A DNA stretch of 64,000 nt from CAIVVT01 sp052145115 (GCA_052145115.1 JBKQPG010000028.1:1-64000); one strand, 5' to 3'. Positions 17,528 to 26,434 are shown, counted from the first letter of the stretch. The notes: generated by a model not told the origin, from the letters alone. Made by a program: numbers and translations.

Positions 17528-18646
17528 CTATTCGATCCAGCCCCCGCCCAGCACCAAGTCGTCGTCGTAAAAAACCGCCGCCTGGCCCGGGGTGACCGCC
17601 CGTTGCGGCTTTTCGAAGCGCACTTCCACGACACTCGGGTCCGCGCCGGGAAGCAACATCGCCTCGGCCGCGGCGTGCTTGTTGCGGATCTTCACCTGTG
17701 CCGCGCGCGGCTCGCGGATCGGCTCAATCGACACCCAGTTCACCTGCCTGGCCCGCAGCGTCGCACGCCCCAACTCGGCCTCCCGCCCGACCACCACCTG
17801 CTGCGTCGCCGCGTTCGTGGCGATCACGTACAGCGGCTCGCCGGTCGCGATCCCCAGGCCTTTGCGCTGTCCCACGGTGAAACCGTGCACGCCCGAATGC
17901 CCGCCCAGCCGCCGGCCGGCGGCGTCCACGATCTCCCCTCGCGGCGCCTCGAATTCCCTGCCCTGCTCGCGGAACCACGCCTCGATGAACGCCGCATAGT
18001 CGCCATTCGGCACGAAGCAGATCTCCTGGCTGTCGCTCTTACGCGCCGTGGGCACGCCCAGCTCTTCTGCCAGCGCCCGCACCTCCGTTTTTCGCATCCC
18101 GCCCAATGGAAACAAAGTATGTGCTAATTGTTCCTGCCGCAGGCCCCACAGGAAGTACGTCTGGTCCTTGGCTTCGTCCGCGCCCTTGCGCATCTCCCAG
18201 CGCCCCGCGGAGTCGTTCCATTCCAGCTGCGCATAGTGGCCGGTCGCAATGCAGTCGGCGCCCACGCCCTGCGCCAACTCCAGGAAACGGTCGAATTTCA
18301 CGTAGTTATTGCACAGTGTGCACGGAATCGGCGTTCGTCCCGCGAGGTATTCGTCGATGAACGGCTGCACCACCGTCCGCTCGAAGCTCTGCTCGAAATT
18401 CACGACGTAATACGGGATGCCCAGGACGTTCGCCACCGCCCGCGCGTCGTACACATCATCCAGCGAACAGCAGCGCCCCGTCGGCGAGGCGGGCATCAGC
18501 TCCGGCAGCCGCCGCTGGTTCCACAACTGCATCGTCATGCCGACCAGCTTATGGCCCGCGCGTCCGAGCAGTGCCGCGACCGTCGATGAATCCACGCCGC
18601 CGGACATCGCCACGGCAATCAGGGCGTCGCTTCTCACCTCACGCAT
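17528..18646 (-). CDS. mnmA: tRNA-specific 2-thiouridylase MnmA
   Basis: MnmA thiolates U34 of Lys, Glu and Gln tRNAs. The 372-residue protein has the PP-loop AMSGGVDSS near residue 13, the first catalytic cysteine region PCTLCNNYVKF, GHYAQL, KDQTYFLWGL and the second catalytic cysteine in QEICFVPNG. The start overlaps the end of the cysteine desulfurase gene by 8 nt, which makes sense because desulfurase supplies the sulfur. Confidence 0.95.
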   Translation of the reverse strand: MREVRSDALIAVAMSGGVDSSTVAALLGRAGHKLVGMTMQLWNQRRLPELMPASPTGRCCSLDDVYDARAVANVLGIPYYVVNFEQSFERTVVQPFIDEYLAGRTPIPCTLCNNYVKFDRFLELAQGVGADCIATGHYAQLEWNDSAGRWEMRKGADEAKDQTYFLWGLRQEQLAHTLFPLGGMRKTEVRALAEELGVPTARKSDSQEICFVPNGDYAAFIEAWFREQGREFEAPRGEIVDAAGRRLGGHSGVHGFTVGQRKGLGIATGEPLYVIATNAATQQVVVGREAELGRATLRARQVNWVSIEPIREPRAAQVKIRNKHAAAEAMLLPGADPSVVEVRFEKPQRAVTPGQAAVFYDDDLVLGGGWIE

Positions 18647-19802
18647 GAGAGTGGACCGTTGCCGCGCTGCGCAGCCGTGCCACCGCGCTCGTCAGCGCTT
18701 CGATCAGCGCCTCGACTTGCGCCGCGTCGTTGTCCCGCCCGAGCGAGAACCGGATGCTCGACCGCGCCCCGGCCGCATCCAGACCCATCGCCGTCAGCAC
18801 ATGCGACGGCTCCACGGCGCCGGACGAACACGCCGCCCCGGTCGATACCTGGAATCCCGCCAGGTCCAGCGCGATCACCAGCGCCTCGCCTTCCACGCCC
18901 TCGAATTGCACGTTGGTCGTGTTCGGCGTGCGCGGCGCCGACCCCGCGTTGACGTGCGTCCCCGGAACATTTTTCAAAATCGCCGTTTCGAGCCGCTCAC
19001 GCAGCGCCACCAGCCGCCGTGCCTCTTCCTCCCGATGATCCACCAGCCAGCCTGCCGCGCTGCCCAGCGCCGCGATGCCAGGGACATTCTCGGTTCCGGC
19101 CCGGCGTTCGCGCTCATGCCGCCCGCCGAATTGCAGCGCTTGCAGGCTCACTCCATCGCGCACGAAAAGCGCGCCCACGCCCTTCGGCGCGTTCAGCTTG
19201 TGGCCGCTGATCGAATATAGATCTACGCCCAACGCCCGGACGTCCGCCGGCAAGCGCCCCGCCGCCTGAACTCCGTCGGAATGAAACGGCACGCCAGCCT
19301 CGCGCGCGATCCTGGCGATCGCTTCGATCGGCTGCACCGCTCCGGTCTCGTTGTTGGCGTGCATCACGGAAATCAGCCTGGTCTGGGGCCGCAGCGCCCA
19401 CTGCACATCCTCCGCCGCGACCACGCCGTCACGACCCACCGGCAGCCGTGTCACGCTGGCCCCTTCGCGCTCCAGCTGCCCACACGCACCCAACACTGCC
19501 GGATGCTCGATCGGCGTCGTGATGACGTGCTTGCCCGCCGCTCCGCCCTCGCGCCGCACCACGCCAAAAACCGCCAGGTTGTCGCTCTCGGTTCCGCCGC
19601 TGGTGAAGACAATCTCGCGCGCCTCGCACCCCAGCAGTCGCGCCACCTGCGCCCTCCCCTGCTCTACCGCCTGCCGCGCCCGCTGCCCGGCGCTGTGCGC
19701 ACTAGACGGATTGCCATAGCACTCCCGCAGAACCCGCTCCAGGCGCTCCAGCACCTCCACCGAGAGCGGTGTCGTCGCATTGTGGTCGAAATAGTTGGCC
19801 AT
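18639..19802 (-). CDS. Cysteine desulfurase (NifS/IscS family)
   Basis: This 387-residue PLP enzyme mobilises sulfur from cysteine for thio-tRNA and Fe-S synthesis. It begins YFDHNATTPL, has the PLP lysine in ISGHKLNAPKG near residue 200, and the persulfide cysteine in STGAACSSGAVEPS. It is the first gene of a desulfurase-mnmA-acyltransferase run, so tRNA thiolation is the likely main client. The gene diverges from the SAM hydrolase gene across 53 nt. IscS and NifS cannot be told apart here. Confidence 0.93.
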   Translation of the reverse strand: MANYFDHNATTPLSVEVLERLERVLRECYGNPSSAHSAGQRARQAVEQGRAQVARLLGCEAREIVFTSGGTESDNLAVFGVVRREGGAAGKHVITTPIEHPAVLGACGQLEREGASVTRLPVGRDGVVAAEDVQWALRPQTRLISVMHANNETGAVQPIEAIARIAREAGVPFHSDGVQAAGRLPADVRALGVDLYSISGHKLNAPKGVGALFVRDGVSLQALQFGGRHERERRAGTENVPGIAALGSAAGWLVDHREEEARRLVALRERLETAILKNVPGTHVNAGSAPRTPNTTNVQFEGVEGEALVIALDLAGFQVSTGAACSSGAVEPSHVLTAMGLDAAGARSSIRFSLGRDNDAAQVEALIEALTSAVARLRSAATVHSHA

Positions 19803-19855
19803 AGGCCGCCGACGCCAGCGAACTGGAAGGCTGTCTATGCTTAGTTTATCAAGCT

Positions 19856-20656
19856 ATGCCGCAGCGCCCTTCGTCGCCACTGATCACCCTGTTGACTGAT
19901 TTCGGCCTCCAAGATCACTTCGTGGGCGTGATGAAAGGAGTCATCGCCGCCATCGCCCCGCGCGCCCGCGTCATCGACATCACCCATGCGGTCGAGCCGT
20001 ACAGCCTCAACCAGGCGCGCTTCCTGCTGGCCCAAAGCTGGCCCTATTTCCCGCGCGCGACCGTTCACGTCGTCGTTGTCGACCCCGGCGTCGGCGGCCC
20101 GCGCCGCTCCATTTTGGTCGAGGCCCGAGGCCATCGCTTCATCGGCCCCGATAACGGCATCTTCAGCGATCTGCTCGATTTGCCCGCCGTGAAGGTCCGC
20201 CATATCACCAACTCCCGGCTGTTCCTCCCCGCCGTGAGCGCCACCTTCCATGGCCGCGACATCTTCGCCCCCGTGGCAGCGCACCTGGCCGCCGGCGTCG
20301 CGTCTTCCCGTGTCGGTCCCCGCATTGCCGACGCACTGCGCGCGTCTTCCCTCGCCGCATTGCAAACCTCGCCCCGCACCTGGTCCGGTCAGGTTCTCCA
20401 TGTCGACCGATTCGGAAACCTGATCACCAATCTCCGTCTGGACGACCTGCCGGACCTCGCCCGGCAGGCCTTTTCGCTGCGGCTCGGTCCGCTGCAACTC
20501 TCCGCCCTGGCGCCCAATTACGCCTCCGGCCCGCCCGGCCGTCCGATCCTGGTTGCCGGCTCGAGCGGGTATCTTGAGATCGCCGCCAATCAGGATTCGG
20601 CCGCCTCGCGCCTTGGCATCGGCTGGGGCGAACGGGTTGATTTGACTCTCATTTAA
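19856..20656 (+). CDS. SAM hydrolase (SAM hydroxide adenosyltransferase, DUF62)
   Basis: The 266-residue protein belongs to the fluorinase/chlorinase/DUF62 family. In the widespread bacterial branch it hydrolyses S-adenosylmethionine to adenosine and methionine. Motifs visible are LLTDFGLQDHFVGVMKG at residue 11, VVVDPGVGG, GPDNGIFSDL, FHGRDIFAPVAAHL and DRFGNLITN. The fluorinase-type halide loop is not evident, so hydrolysis is the better guess. It is a single gene. Confidence 0.88.
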   Translation: MPQRPSSPLITLLTDFGLQDHFVGVMKGVIAAIAPRARVIDITHAVEPYSLNQARFLLAQSWPYFPRATVHVVVVDPGVGGPRRSILVEARGHRFIGPDNGIFSDLLDLPAVKVRHITNSRLFLPAVSATFHGRDIFAPVAAHLAAGVASSRVGPRIADALRASSLAALQTSPRTWSGQVLHVDRFGNLITNLRLDDLPDLARQAFSLRLGPLQLSALAPNYASGPPGRPILVAGSSGYLEIAANQDSAASRLGIGWGERVDLTLI

Positions 20657-20870
20657 GGCCATTTCGCCACGCCGCCCCGCGCCTCGCCCGGCCTTCTCCG
20701 CTCACCCATGACCTCAGTCAAAAATGTCGATTGGAGCCACGTTCATCCGACGCTTACATCTGGGAAACGGTGAGCCCCGGCCAGCTCCCGCCGAAGCCCC
20801 GTCGCGCTGATTCCCGACTGTTCCGGGTCCCCCGTCGCACAACGAAATCCTGTTGTCTGGAGGTTTACGC

Positions 20871-21197
20871 ATGGGTGCTAACCCAACTCAGGCGCTCGCT
20901 GTTCGTGTGTTCCTGACCGGCTCAATCCTCTTTGTGGCCGGCCTCTTTTTCGGCGGCAGCGTCGTCTTGATGCTTCTTGCGGTCGTCGCCGTCACCATTT
21001 CCGTGGCCCTCTTCCTGAAGGCCAAGCCGTTGGAGAATGCCGGCGATTTGACGCCTTGCGGAAGGAAATATCGACATGGTTGCCGTTGGTCTACTGATCA
21101 TGCTCGCCGGCTTTCTGCTGAGCCTGTTGAGCCTTGCTTTGGCGTCGTCCGTCGGCGCCAGGATGGCCCTCGTCCTGGTCGGCGTCGCCATCACTAG
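20871..21197 (+). CDS. Small membrane protein, C-terminus uncertain
   Basis: ATG at 20871 follows a clear GGAGG (20859-20863) with 7 nt spacing. The first 50 residues form two membrane helices (VRVFLTGSILFVAGLFF and VVLMLLAVVAVTISVALFL) ending KAKPLENAG. The remaining frame to 21197 is Arg/Pro-rich and overlaps the next gene by 122 nt, so the natural stop was probably near 21050 and has been lost by a frameshift or substitution. Function is unknown; it precedes a dead ammonium transporter gene. Confidence 0.55.
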   Translation: MGANPTQALAVRVFLTGSILFVAGLFFGGSVVLMLLAVVAVTISVALFLKAKPLENAGDLTPCGRKYRHGCRWSTDHARRLSAEPVEPCFGVVRRRQDGPRPGRRRHH

Positions 21198-21258
21198 ATT
21201 CGGCCTGATCGGCGTCCTCAATCGCGCCTATCTGAAGAACCCCATTTGGAAGAGGTAA
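21076..21258 (+). CDS. Small two-helix membrane protein
   Basis: The 60-residue protein consists of two hydrophobic helices (VGLLIMLAGFLLSLLSLAL and ARMALVLVGVAITRFGLIGVL) and a short polar tail NRAYLKNPIWKR. GGAAGGA lies 9 nt upstream of the ATG. It ends 7 nt before the signal-peptide start of the amt pseudogene, which suggests it was in one operon with the transporter. No family is recognised. Confidence 0.6.
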   Translation: MVAVGLLIMLAGFLLSLLSLALASSVGARMALVLVGVAITRFGLIGVLNRAYLKNPIWKR

Positions 21259-21265
21259 CCCAGAA

Positions 21266-22041
21266 ATGACCAGCCGCCTGCTCCCTGCACTCCTTCTTGC
21301 CGCGTCATTGTGGGCTCAAACGCCCGCCTCGGCCCCCGCGGCGGCGCCGAGCGCTGGAAGTTCACCGCCTTCATCGTCTCGTCCTTCCTGATGGGCTGCA
21401 TCACTTATCCGATGTTCGCCAACTGGGCCTGGGGCAACGGCTGGCTCGCCAACCTCGGCGCCAACTTCGGCCTCGGCAAGGGCTACTGCGACTGGGCCGG
21501 CTCGGGCGTCATCCACGCAGTCGGCGGCATCACGGCGCTGGCCCTCGGCATCCTGCTCGGGCCCCGCATCGGCAAGTACACCCGAGAAGGCAAGGCCCTG
21601 GCCATCCCCGGCCACGACATCGTCATCGTTCTCACCGGCTGCTTCATCCTGGCCTTCGGCTGGTTCGGCTTCAATCCCGGCTCCAGCCTCGGCACTTCCG
21701 GCAGTGGCAACCTGCGCATCGGCAGCATCGCCGTCAACACGATGATCGCCAGCTCCTCTGGCGCTCTGGCCGCCATGTGGTACGTCTGGCTGCGCTTCGG
21801 CAAGCCCGATGCCTCTATGTCCGGCAACGGCCTGCTCGCTGGCCTGGTCGTCATAACGGGCCCCTCCGGCTTCGTCAATCCCGTCGGCGCCGTCATCATC
21901 GGCGCCATCGCCGGTGTCTTGGTCTGCATCTCGGTCGCCTTCGTCGAAGCCATCTTGAAGGTTGACGACCCCGTCGGCGCGATCTAGGTCCACGGCACTT
22001 GCGGCCTCTGGGGCGTCCTCGCCATCGGCCACGACGCCTGC
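21266..22041 (+). pseudogene. Ammonium transporter (Amt) pseudogene: internal deletion, frameshift and nonsense codon
   Basis: ATG at 21266 opens a signal peptide (MTSRLLPALLLAASLWAQ...) that is open only to a TGA at 21389. In another frame the Amt core resumes at ERWKFTAFIVSSFLMGC and runs through the Amt landmarks GSGVIHAVGGITALA, GWFGFNPGSSL and GLLAGLVVITGPSGFVNP to DDPVGAI, where TAG at 21985-21987 interrupts. The frame continues VHGTCGLWGVLAIG, exactly as in Amt, so TAG most simply derives from a TCG serine codon. About 150 residues between the signal peptide and ERWKF, and the last helix and tail, are missing. The gene cannot encode a working channel. Confidence 0.9.
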
Positions 22042-22404
22042 CGCTCCATGGACGCTTTCCAGGCCGCCCGCCGTCTCGATCCGGAGAATTACTTGGCCCA
22101 GCTCAAGTACTCCGAGCTGCTCTACCGTCTCCGCGCCCTGCCCCTGGCCGAGGCCGAAACCCTCCGCGCCCTCGACCTGGCCCAGGACAACATCCAGCTC
22201 GCCATGGCCCGCCGCCAGCTCCAGGAAATCCATCGCCTCGCCCGTAAGGGCACCAAGAAGCCCGAGTGGAGCAAGTCCCTCGGCTGGCCTGCCATCCTTC
22301 TGGTCCTGTGCACCGTCGCCGCCAGTTTCATTCGGTTCTTGCGCCGAAATGGGGCGGTTCTGCGACGCAAATGCCGCGTCTGTCCGATGATAATTCGCTG
22401 GTAA
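22042..22404 (+). pseudogene. TPR-like C-terminal fragment fused to the amt remnant
   Basis: Downstream of the Amt sequence the same frame becomes helical-repeat-like (AARRLDPENYLAQLKYSELLYRL ... AEAETLRALDLAQDNIQLAMARRQLQEI). It then has a Lys-rich linker and one hydrophobic segment (WPAILLVLCTVAASFI). This looks like the tail of a tetratricopeptide protein joined by deletion to amt. The final 22 residues are probably read-through. No own start is credible. Confidence 0.6.
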
Positions 22405-22473
22405 CGTGACGACCATGATTCAGTATTGCGATGACAACGCGTCCCCGTGTGACGAGAATGTGGTGGTATTTCG

Positions 22474-22638
22474 ATGAAAACCAGAACCCTGCTGTGGTTC
22501 AATCTCTCCGCTCTGCTGGTCGGCCTGGGCCTGATCCTGCATGGCGCGCCGCCCGTGCCGGTGCTGCTCGGTATCGGCGTCGCCGGCCTTCTGATTTTCC
22601 TCCGGCGCAATAAAGCTCCTGGCCAGCAGGCGCGATAA
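22474..22638 (+). CDS. Small (54-residue) membrane protein
   Basis: ATG at 22474 opens MKTRTLLWFNLSALLVGLGL, and the frame ends at TAA 22636-22638. It has two hydrophobic segments (residues 7-23 and 28-43) and a basic tail FLRRNKAPGQQAR. No strong ribosome-binding site is visible. Codon use is like the surrounding genes and the hydrophobic pattern is coherent. It may be the tail of a decayed gene. Function unknown. Confidence 0.45.
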   Translation: MKTRTLLWFNLSALLVGLGLILHGAPPVPVLLGIGVAGLLIFLRRNKAPGQQAR

Positions 22639-23215
22639 AGCCTCGCTGGAAGGGCTCTCGCGTTGGAGCGTGAAACATCACCCTCACTCGCTGCTTCCCT
22701 CCGCCAGGAGGGCGTCTCTCGCGTCCTGGGAGACTGTCAGAGCGCGATATGGCGGGTGCGCCATCAGCCGGCTGCGTCACCTATGGCTCTCATCTTGTCG
22801 CCGCTTGCGCTGGGCGTGAGAGATCCACGCGAACGAAATGGAGCGCCAAGCAAATCTCGCATGGCAGGCACCAACCAGATTAGCCCAAGCGCAAGCACCG
22901 GATTCGTGAGCGCCCCAAGCCTGATCCACGGGGAGACCGACAATACTGAAGGCCGCCGTGTAGACTGCTATGACCGCTGCGACGCGCCGTAGGATACGAG
23001 GCACCACCTGAAGTGCCGATGCCGATCGCAGCCGGGACGCGCGCTCCAGCGGAGCTTCGTGCTGCCGAACTGGGCACAATTCACATCCAGCTCCGCAAGG
23101 CGCGCTTGCGCGTCGAGGGCCGTGCTGACCCAGCGGCCTTGCCCTTCCGCGCCGCATTCCGTTCGAACCAATCAGAAATCGATTGGCCAAACCCTCGATT
23201 TTTGAAAGTGGTATC
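22639..23215. other. Intergenic stretch with possible decayed minus-strand gene
   Basis: No convincing gene lies between the small membrane protein and the chemotaxis promoter. On the minus strand a frame from about 22931 to 22780 reads like hydrophobic protein (LGALTNPVLALGLIWLVPAMR) but has no start and is broken upstream, so it may be a gene relic. Confidence 0.35.
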
Positions 23216-23242
23216 TAAAGTTTTCCCGCTACCAGCCGATGT
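23216..23242 (+). promoter_or_regulatory. Sigma-28 (FliA)-type promoter for the chemotaxis operon
   Basis: TAAAGTTT (23216-23223), 11 nt, then GCCGATGT (23235-23242). The sigma-28 consensus is TAAAGTTT-N11-GCCGATAA, so the -35 matches 8/8, the spacing is exact and the -10 matches 6/8. It lies about 118 nt upstream of the cheA start with no other gene between. This ties the operon to the flagellar/motility sigma factor. Confidence 0.8.
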
Positions 23243-23359
23243 ACTGCTTATGTAGCGTCGTTGCACGGACGAGCAGTAAGTTTCGGCTGAGAACAAGAGC
23301 TGCGTAGCGCACTACAAGGGCGGGATCCAAAGTTTGTCGGGTTCGTGGAGGATGTGTGC

Positions 23360-25951
23360 ATGCAGGATCAGGACGTAATTCGAGAATTCTTGGTTGAGAG
23401 TCATGAAAACCTCTCGCGCCTGGATCAGGAGCTGGTCGAGCTCGAGAAGCACCCGAAGGACGCGTCTCTGCTGGCCAGCATCTTCCGCACCTTCCACACC
23501 ATCAAGGGCACGTGCGGCTTCCTCGCATTCACGACCCTGGAAGCGATGACCCATCAGGCCGAGAGCCTTCTGAGCCAGTTGCGCGATGGTCAGCGCGAGC
23601 TCGGTCCCGCCCTCGTATCCCTCATTCTGGAGACGGTCGACGCAACTCGCAAGGTGCTGGCCTCCATCGAAGCCAGCGGCGAGGAGGGTCCCGAGCGCTT
23701 CGGGGATCTGACCGAACGTCTGCGCGTGGCGGCGCTGTTCACGGCTAGTCCCGATAGCCAGCCCGCTCCGGATATGCTGCTTGGCGCCACAACGGACCAT
23801 GTAGACAAACTTGGCGCCTCGGAGCCTCCCGAGGGCAAGAAGATCGAGGAGGACGCCATTAAATCCTCCGCCGTAGCGGAAGCTTATATCCGGGTCGGAG
23901 TGGGGCCGCTGGACAAACTCATGGACCTGGTGGGGGAACTGGTGCTGACGCGCAATCAGATCCTCCAGTTCAACACGGAGCGCGAAGATGCCGCGCTCAA
24001 CGCAACCTCACAACGTTTGAACCTGATCACGACCGAGTTGCAGGAAGGCGTTATGAAGACGCGCATGCAACCCATCGGGACGGTGTGGAACAAGCTGCCT
24101 CGCGTCGTACGTGACATGTCCGTGGCCCTTGGGAAGCAAATACGTCTGGAGATGGACGGCACCGAGACTGAACTCGACCGGACGATCATCGAGGCCATAA
24201 AGGATCCTCTGGTTCATCTGGTTCGAAACTCGTGTGATCACGGCGTCGAACCGCCGGAAGTCCGCGTGCGTGCGGGGAAGCCGCCCCAGGGAAGATTGAC
24301 CCTTCGCGCCTATCACGAAGGCGGGCAGGTCAACATCGAGATCGCCGACGACGGCGCGGGGATTGACGTCACGCGTGTCAAACAGAAGGCTGTCGAGAAT
24401 GGACTCCTGCGGCCAGAGCAGACGGAGAAGTTGAGTGATCGCGAGGCGCTGAACCTGATCTTCGAGCCCGGGTTCTCGATGGCGCAAAAGGTGACCAACG
24501 TTTCCGGTCGCGGCGTCGGCATGGATGTCGTAAAGTCCCACATTGAGAAGATCGGCGGCGTTGTCGATGTCTACAGCAGGCCCGGAGAAGGTACGACCGT
24601 CAAGCTCAAGATCCCTCTCACCTTGGCCATCATTCCTGGCCTGGTGATTACCAGCGGCGGTGAACGATTCGTGATTCCCCAGGTCAGCCTGCTCGAGTTG
24701 ATCCGCCTGGAAGGAGATTCCCGAGAGAAGCACATCGAGCGCGTGCACGGGACGCCGGTGTATCGCCGACGTGGGAGTCTGTTGCCCATCGCCTACCTGA
24801 ATCACGTACTGGGGCTGCATCCGGCTGAACGAGCTGAGGCGGTCAGCATGGTTGTGCTGCAGGCGGAGGACCGGCAGTTCGGGCTGGTCGTGGACGGTAT
24901 TAACGACACCCAGGAAATCGTCGTCAAACCATTGAGTAAACAGTTGAAAGGACTGAGTGTGTACGCCGGCGCGACGATCATGGGCGATGGCCGGGTGGCC
25001 CTCATCCTGGACGTACTCGGCATTGGCCAGCGCTCCGGGGTGCTGGCGGAATCCCATGAACAGGCCCGCGCGGCGGCGGAACAAAGGGTGCAGACGGGGA
25101 CCGAGCAGCAGCGGTTGCTGCTGTTCCGCGCCGGCTCGTTCGAGCGCCTGGCCGTTCCACTCTCTCTCGTCGCCCGGCTCGAGGAGTTCCCCCAAAAATC
25201 GATCGAGCGTGCGGGCGGATGCCAGGTAGTTCAATACCGCAACCGCATCCTGCCCCTGGTTCCCCTGCGGGCCGTGCTCGAATCGGGCGGACCCGACCGG
25301 GACCCGGCCCCCGATCCGGTGCAAGTGGTCGTTTTCAATGACGGCGACCGCAGTGTGGGTTTGGTGGTCGACCAAATACTGGATGTCGCTGAAGAGGCAG
25401 TCACCGTGCGACAAAAGTCGGGCCGCAAGGGCCTCCTCGGGTCGGCGGTGGTCGGCAAACGCGTCACGGATTTCCTAGATCTTAACCATGTCATTCACGC
25501 GGCCGCGGAGGACTGGTTTCACGCTACGGCCGGCCCAGCGAACGGCAAGCGGGTGCTCGTTGCCGAAGCCTCGGCGTTCTCTCGAGGCCTGATCCGGAGC
25601 GGCCTGGACATGGCGGGCTACCAGGTCTTTGAAGCAGCGAACCTGGAGGAGGCGATTCGCGGACTGGAGCAACATCCGGTGGACGTCGTCGTGGCTGCAT
25701 TGGATCTCCCGCTCAATGGCAGTTCCGCTTTATTTGAGGAGATGCGAAAGCGGCCGGAGTGGAGATTGGTCCCGGTCCTGGCGCTGGCCGAATCAGCCGA
25801 GCAGGTCCGAGCGAGCGCCGGCCAACCGTCGGAATTCCAGGATTGCCAGGTCAAGTTCGACCAGCAGGCGATGCTCGAATCGGTGTCCCGGCTCGCATCG
25901 GCGCTGGCTTCGGCAGAGCCAGCGCTAGTATGCGCCGGAAAGGAGAGATAG
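23360..25951 (+). CDS. cheA: Chemotaxis histidine kinase CheA with second CheW-like domain and degenerate receiver
   Basis: Domains in this 863-residue kinase: Hpt (about 1-110, phosphorylated His in FHTIKGTCGF near residue 49) and a linker with no CheY-binding P2 domain. The P3 dimerisation domain (GPLDKLMDLVGELVLTRNQ) and the ATPase follow (VRNSCDHGVEPP, ADDGAGID, GRGVGMDVV). Then come a CheW-like P5, a second CheW-like domain (about 570-715) and a C-terminal receiver fold (about 725-850). In the last, the phosphoacceptor Asp is Ala780 and the N-terminal acidic pair is Ala-Glu, so it cannot be phosphorylated normally. ATG 23360 was chosen because GGAGG (23347-23351) sits 8 nt upstream; the GTG at 23345 overlaps it. 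First gene of the operon. Confidence 0.95.
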   Translation: MQDQDVIREFLVESHENLSRLDQELVELEKHPKDASLLASIFRTFHTIKGTCGFLAFTTLEAMTHQAESLLSQLRDGQRELGPALVSLILETVDATRKVLASIEASGEEGPERFGDLTERLRVAALFTASPDSQPAPDMLLGATTDHVDKLGASEPPEGKKIEEDAIKSSAVAEAYIRVGVGPLDKLMDLVGELVLTRNQILQFNTEREDAALNATSQRLNLITTELQEGVMKTRMQPIGTVWNKLPRVVRDMSVALGKQIRLEMDGTETELDRTIIEAIKDPLVHLVRNSCDHGVEPPEVRVRAGKPPQGRLTLRAYHEGGQVNIEIADDGAGIDVTRVKQKAVENGLLRPEQTEKLSDREALNLIFEPGFSMAQKVTNVSGRGVGMDVVKSHIEKIGGVVDVYSRPGEGTTVKLKIPLTLAIIPGLVITSGGERFVIPQVSLLELIRLEGDSREKHIERVHGTPVYRRRGSLLPIAYLNHVLGLHPAERAEAVSMVVLQAEDRQFGLVVDGINDTQEIVVKPLSKQLKGLSVYAGATIMGDGRVALILDVLGIGQRSGVLAESHEQARAAAEQRVQTGTEQQRLLLFRAGSFERLAVPLSLVARLEEFPQKSIERAGGCQVVQYRNRILPLVPLRAVLESGGPDRDPAPDPVQVVVFNDGDRSVGLVVDQILDVAEEAVTVRQKSGRKGLLGSAVVGKRVTDFLDLNHVIHAAAEDWFHATAGPANGKRVLVAEASAFSRGLIRSGLDMAGYQVFEAANLEEAIRGLEQHPVDVVVAALDLPLNGSSALFEEMRKRPEWRLVPVLALAESAEQVRASAGQPSEFQDCQVKFDQQAMLESVSRLASALASAEPALVCAGKER

Positions 25952-25954
25952 CAA

Positions 25955-26434
25955 GTGACTACTGGCCCTGCGACCCCGAAGTCCGACCTGGCACAGACGA
26001 GCGGACAGTTCTCTACGTTTTTCGTGGCGGACCTGTTCTTCGGCGTGGATGTTCTCCGCGTCCAGGAAGTGCTGCGCTTCCAACAGATGACCCGCGTACC
26101 TCAAGCTCCCGAGGTCATCGAGGGGCTGATCAACCTGCGCGGGCAGATCGTCACGGCCATCGACATGCGGCGCAGGCTGAGGCTGCCGCCACGCACCGGG
26201 GACCAGATGCCGATGAACATGGTGGTCCGCACCGAGGATGGCGCGGTCAGTCTGCTGGTCGACGAAATCGGCGACGTGCTGGATGTAGACGCCGCCACCT
26301 ACGAGCGGCCGCCGGAGAACCTCGATCCCGCGGCGCGAGATCTCATACGCGGCGTCTACAAGCTGAAGGACCGGCTGCTGCTGGTCCTCGATGCGGAGAG
26401 AACGGTGGATCTCGCCGCTGGAAGGGCAGCTTAA
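25955..26434 (+). CDS. cheW: Chemotaxis coupling protein CheW
   Basis: The 159-residue CheW domain (about 17-150) contains FFGVDVLRVQEVL, the classic NLRGQIVTAIDMRRRL and VSLLVDEIGDVLDVD. It bridges receptor signalling tips and CheA. The GTG start at 25955 has AGGAG (25941-25945) 9 nt upstream and lies 3 nt after the cheA stop. Its 3' end overlaps the next gene by 44 nt. Confidence 0.92.
   Translation: MTTGPATPKSDLAQTSGQFSTFFVADLFFGVDVLRVQEVLRFQQMTRVPQAPEVIEGLINLRGQIVTAIDMRRRLRLPPRTGDQMPMNMVVRTEDGAVSLLVDEIGDVLDVDAATYERPPENLDPAARDLIRGVYKLKDRLLLVLDAERTVDLAAGRAA

Noticed and set aside
21316..22416. 366-residue minus-strand frame opposite the amt relic
   Set aside because: Acidic low-complexity antisense of Amt; the plus strand shows unmistakable Amt motifs.
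24008..25414. 468-residue minus-strand frame opposite cheA
   Set aside because: Antisense shadow of a well-supported kinase gene.
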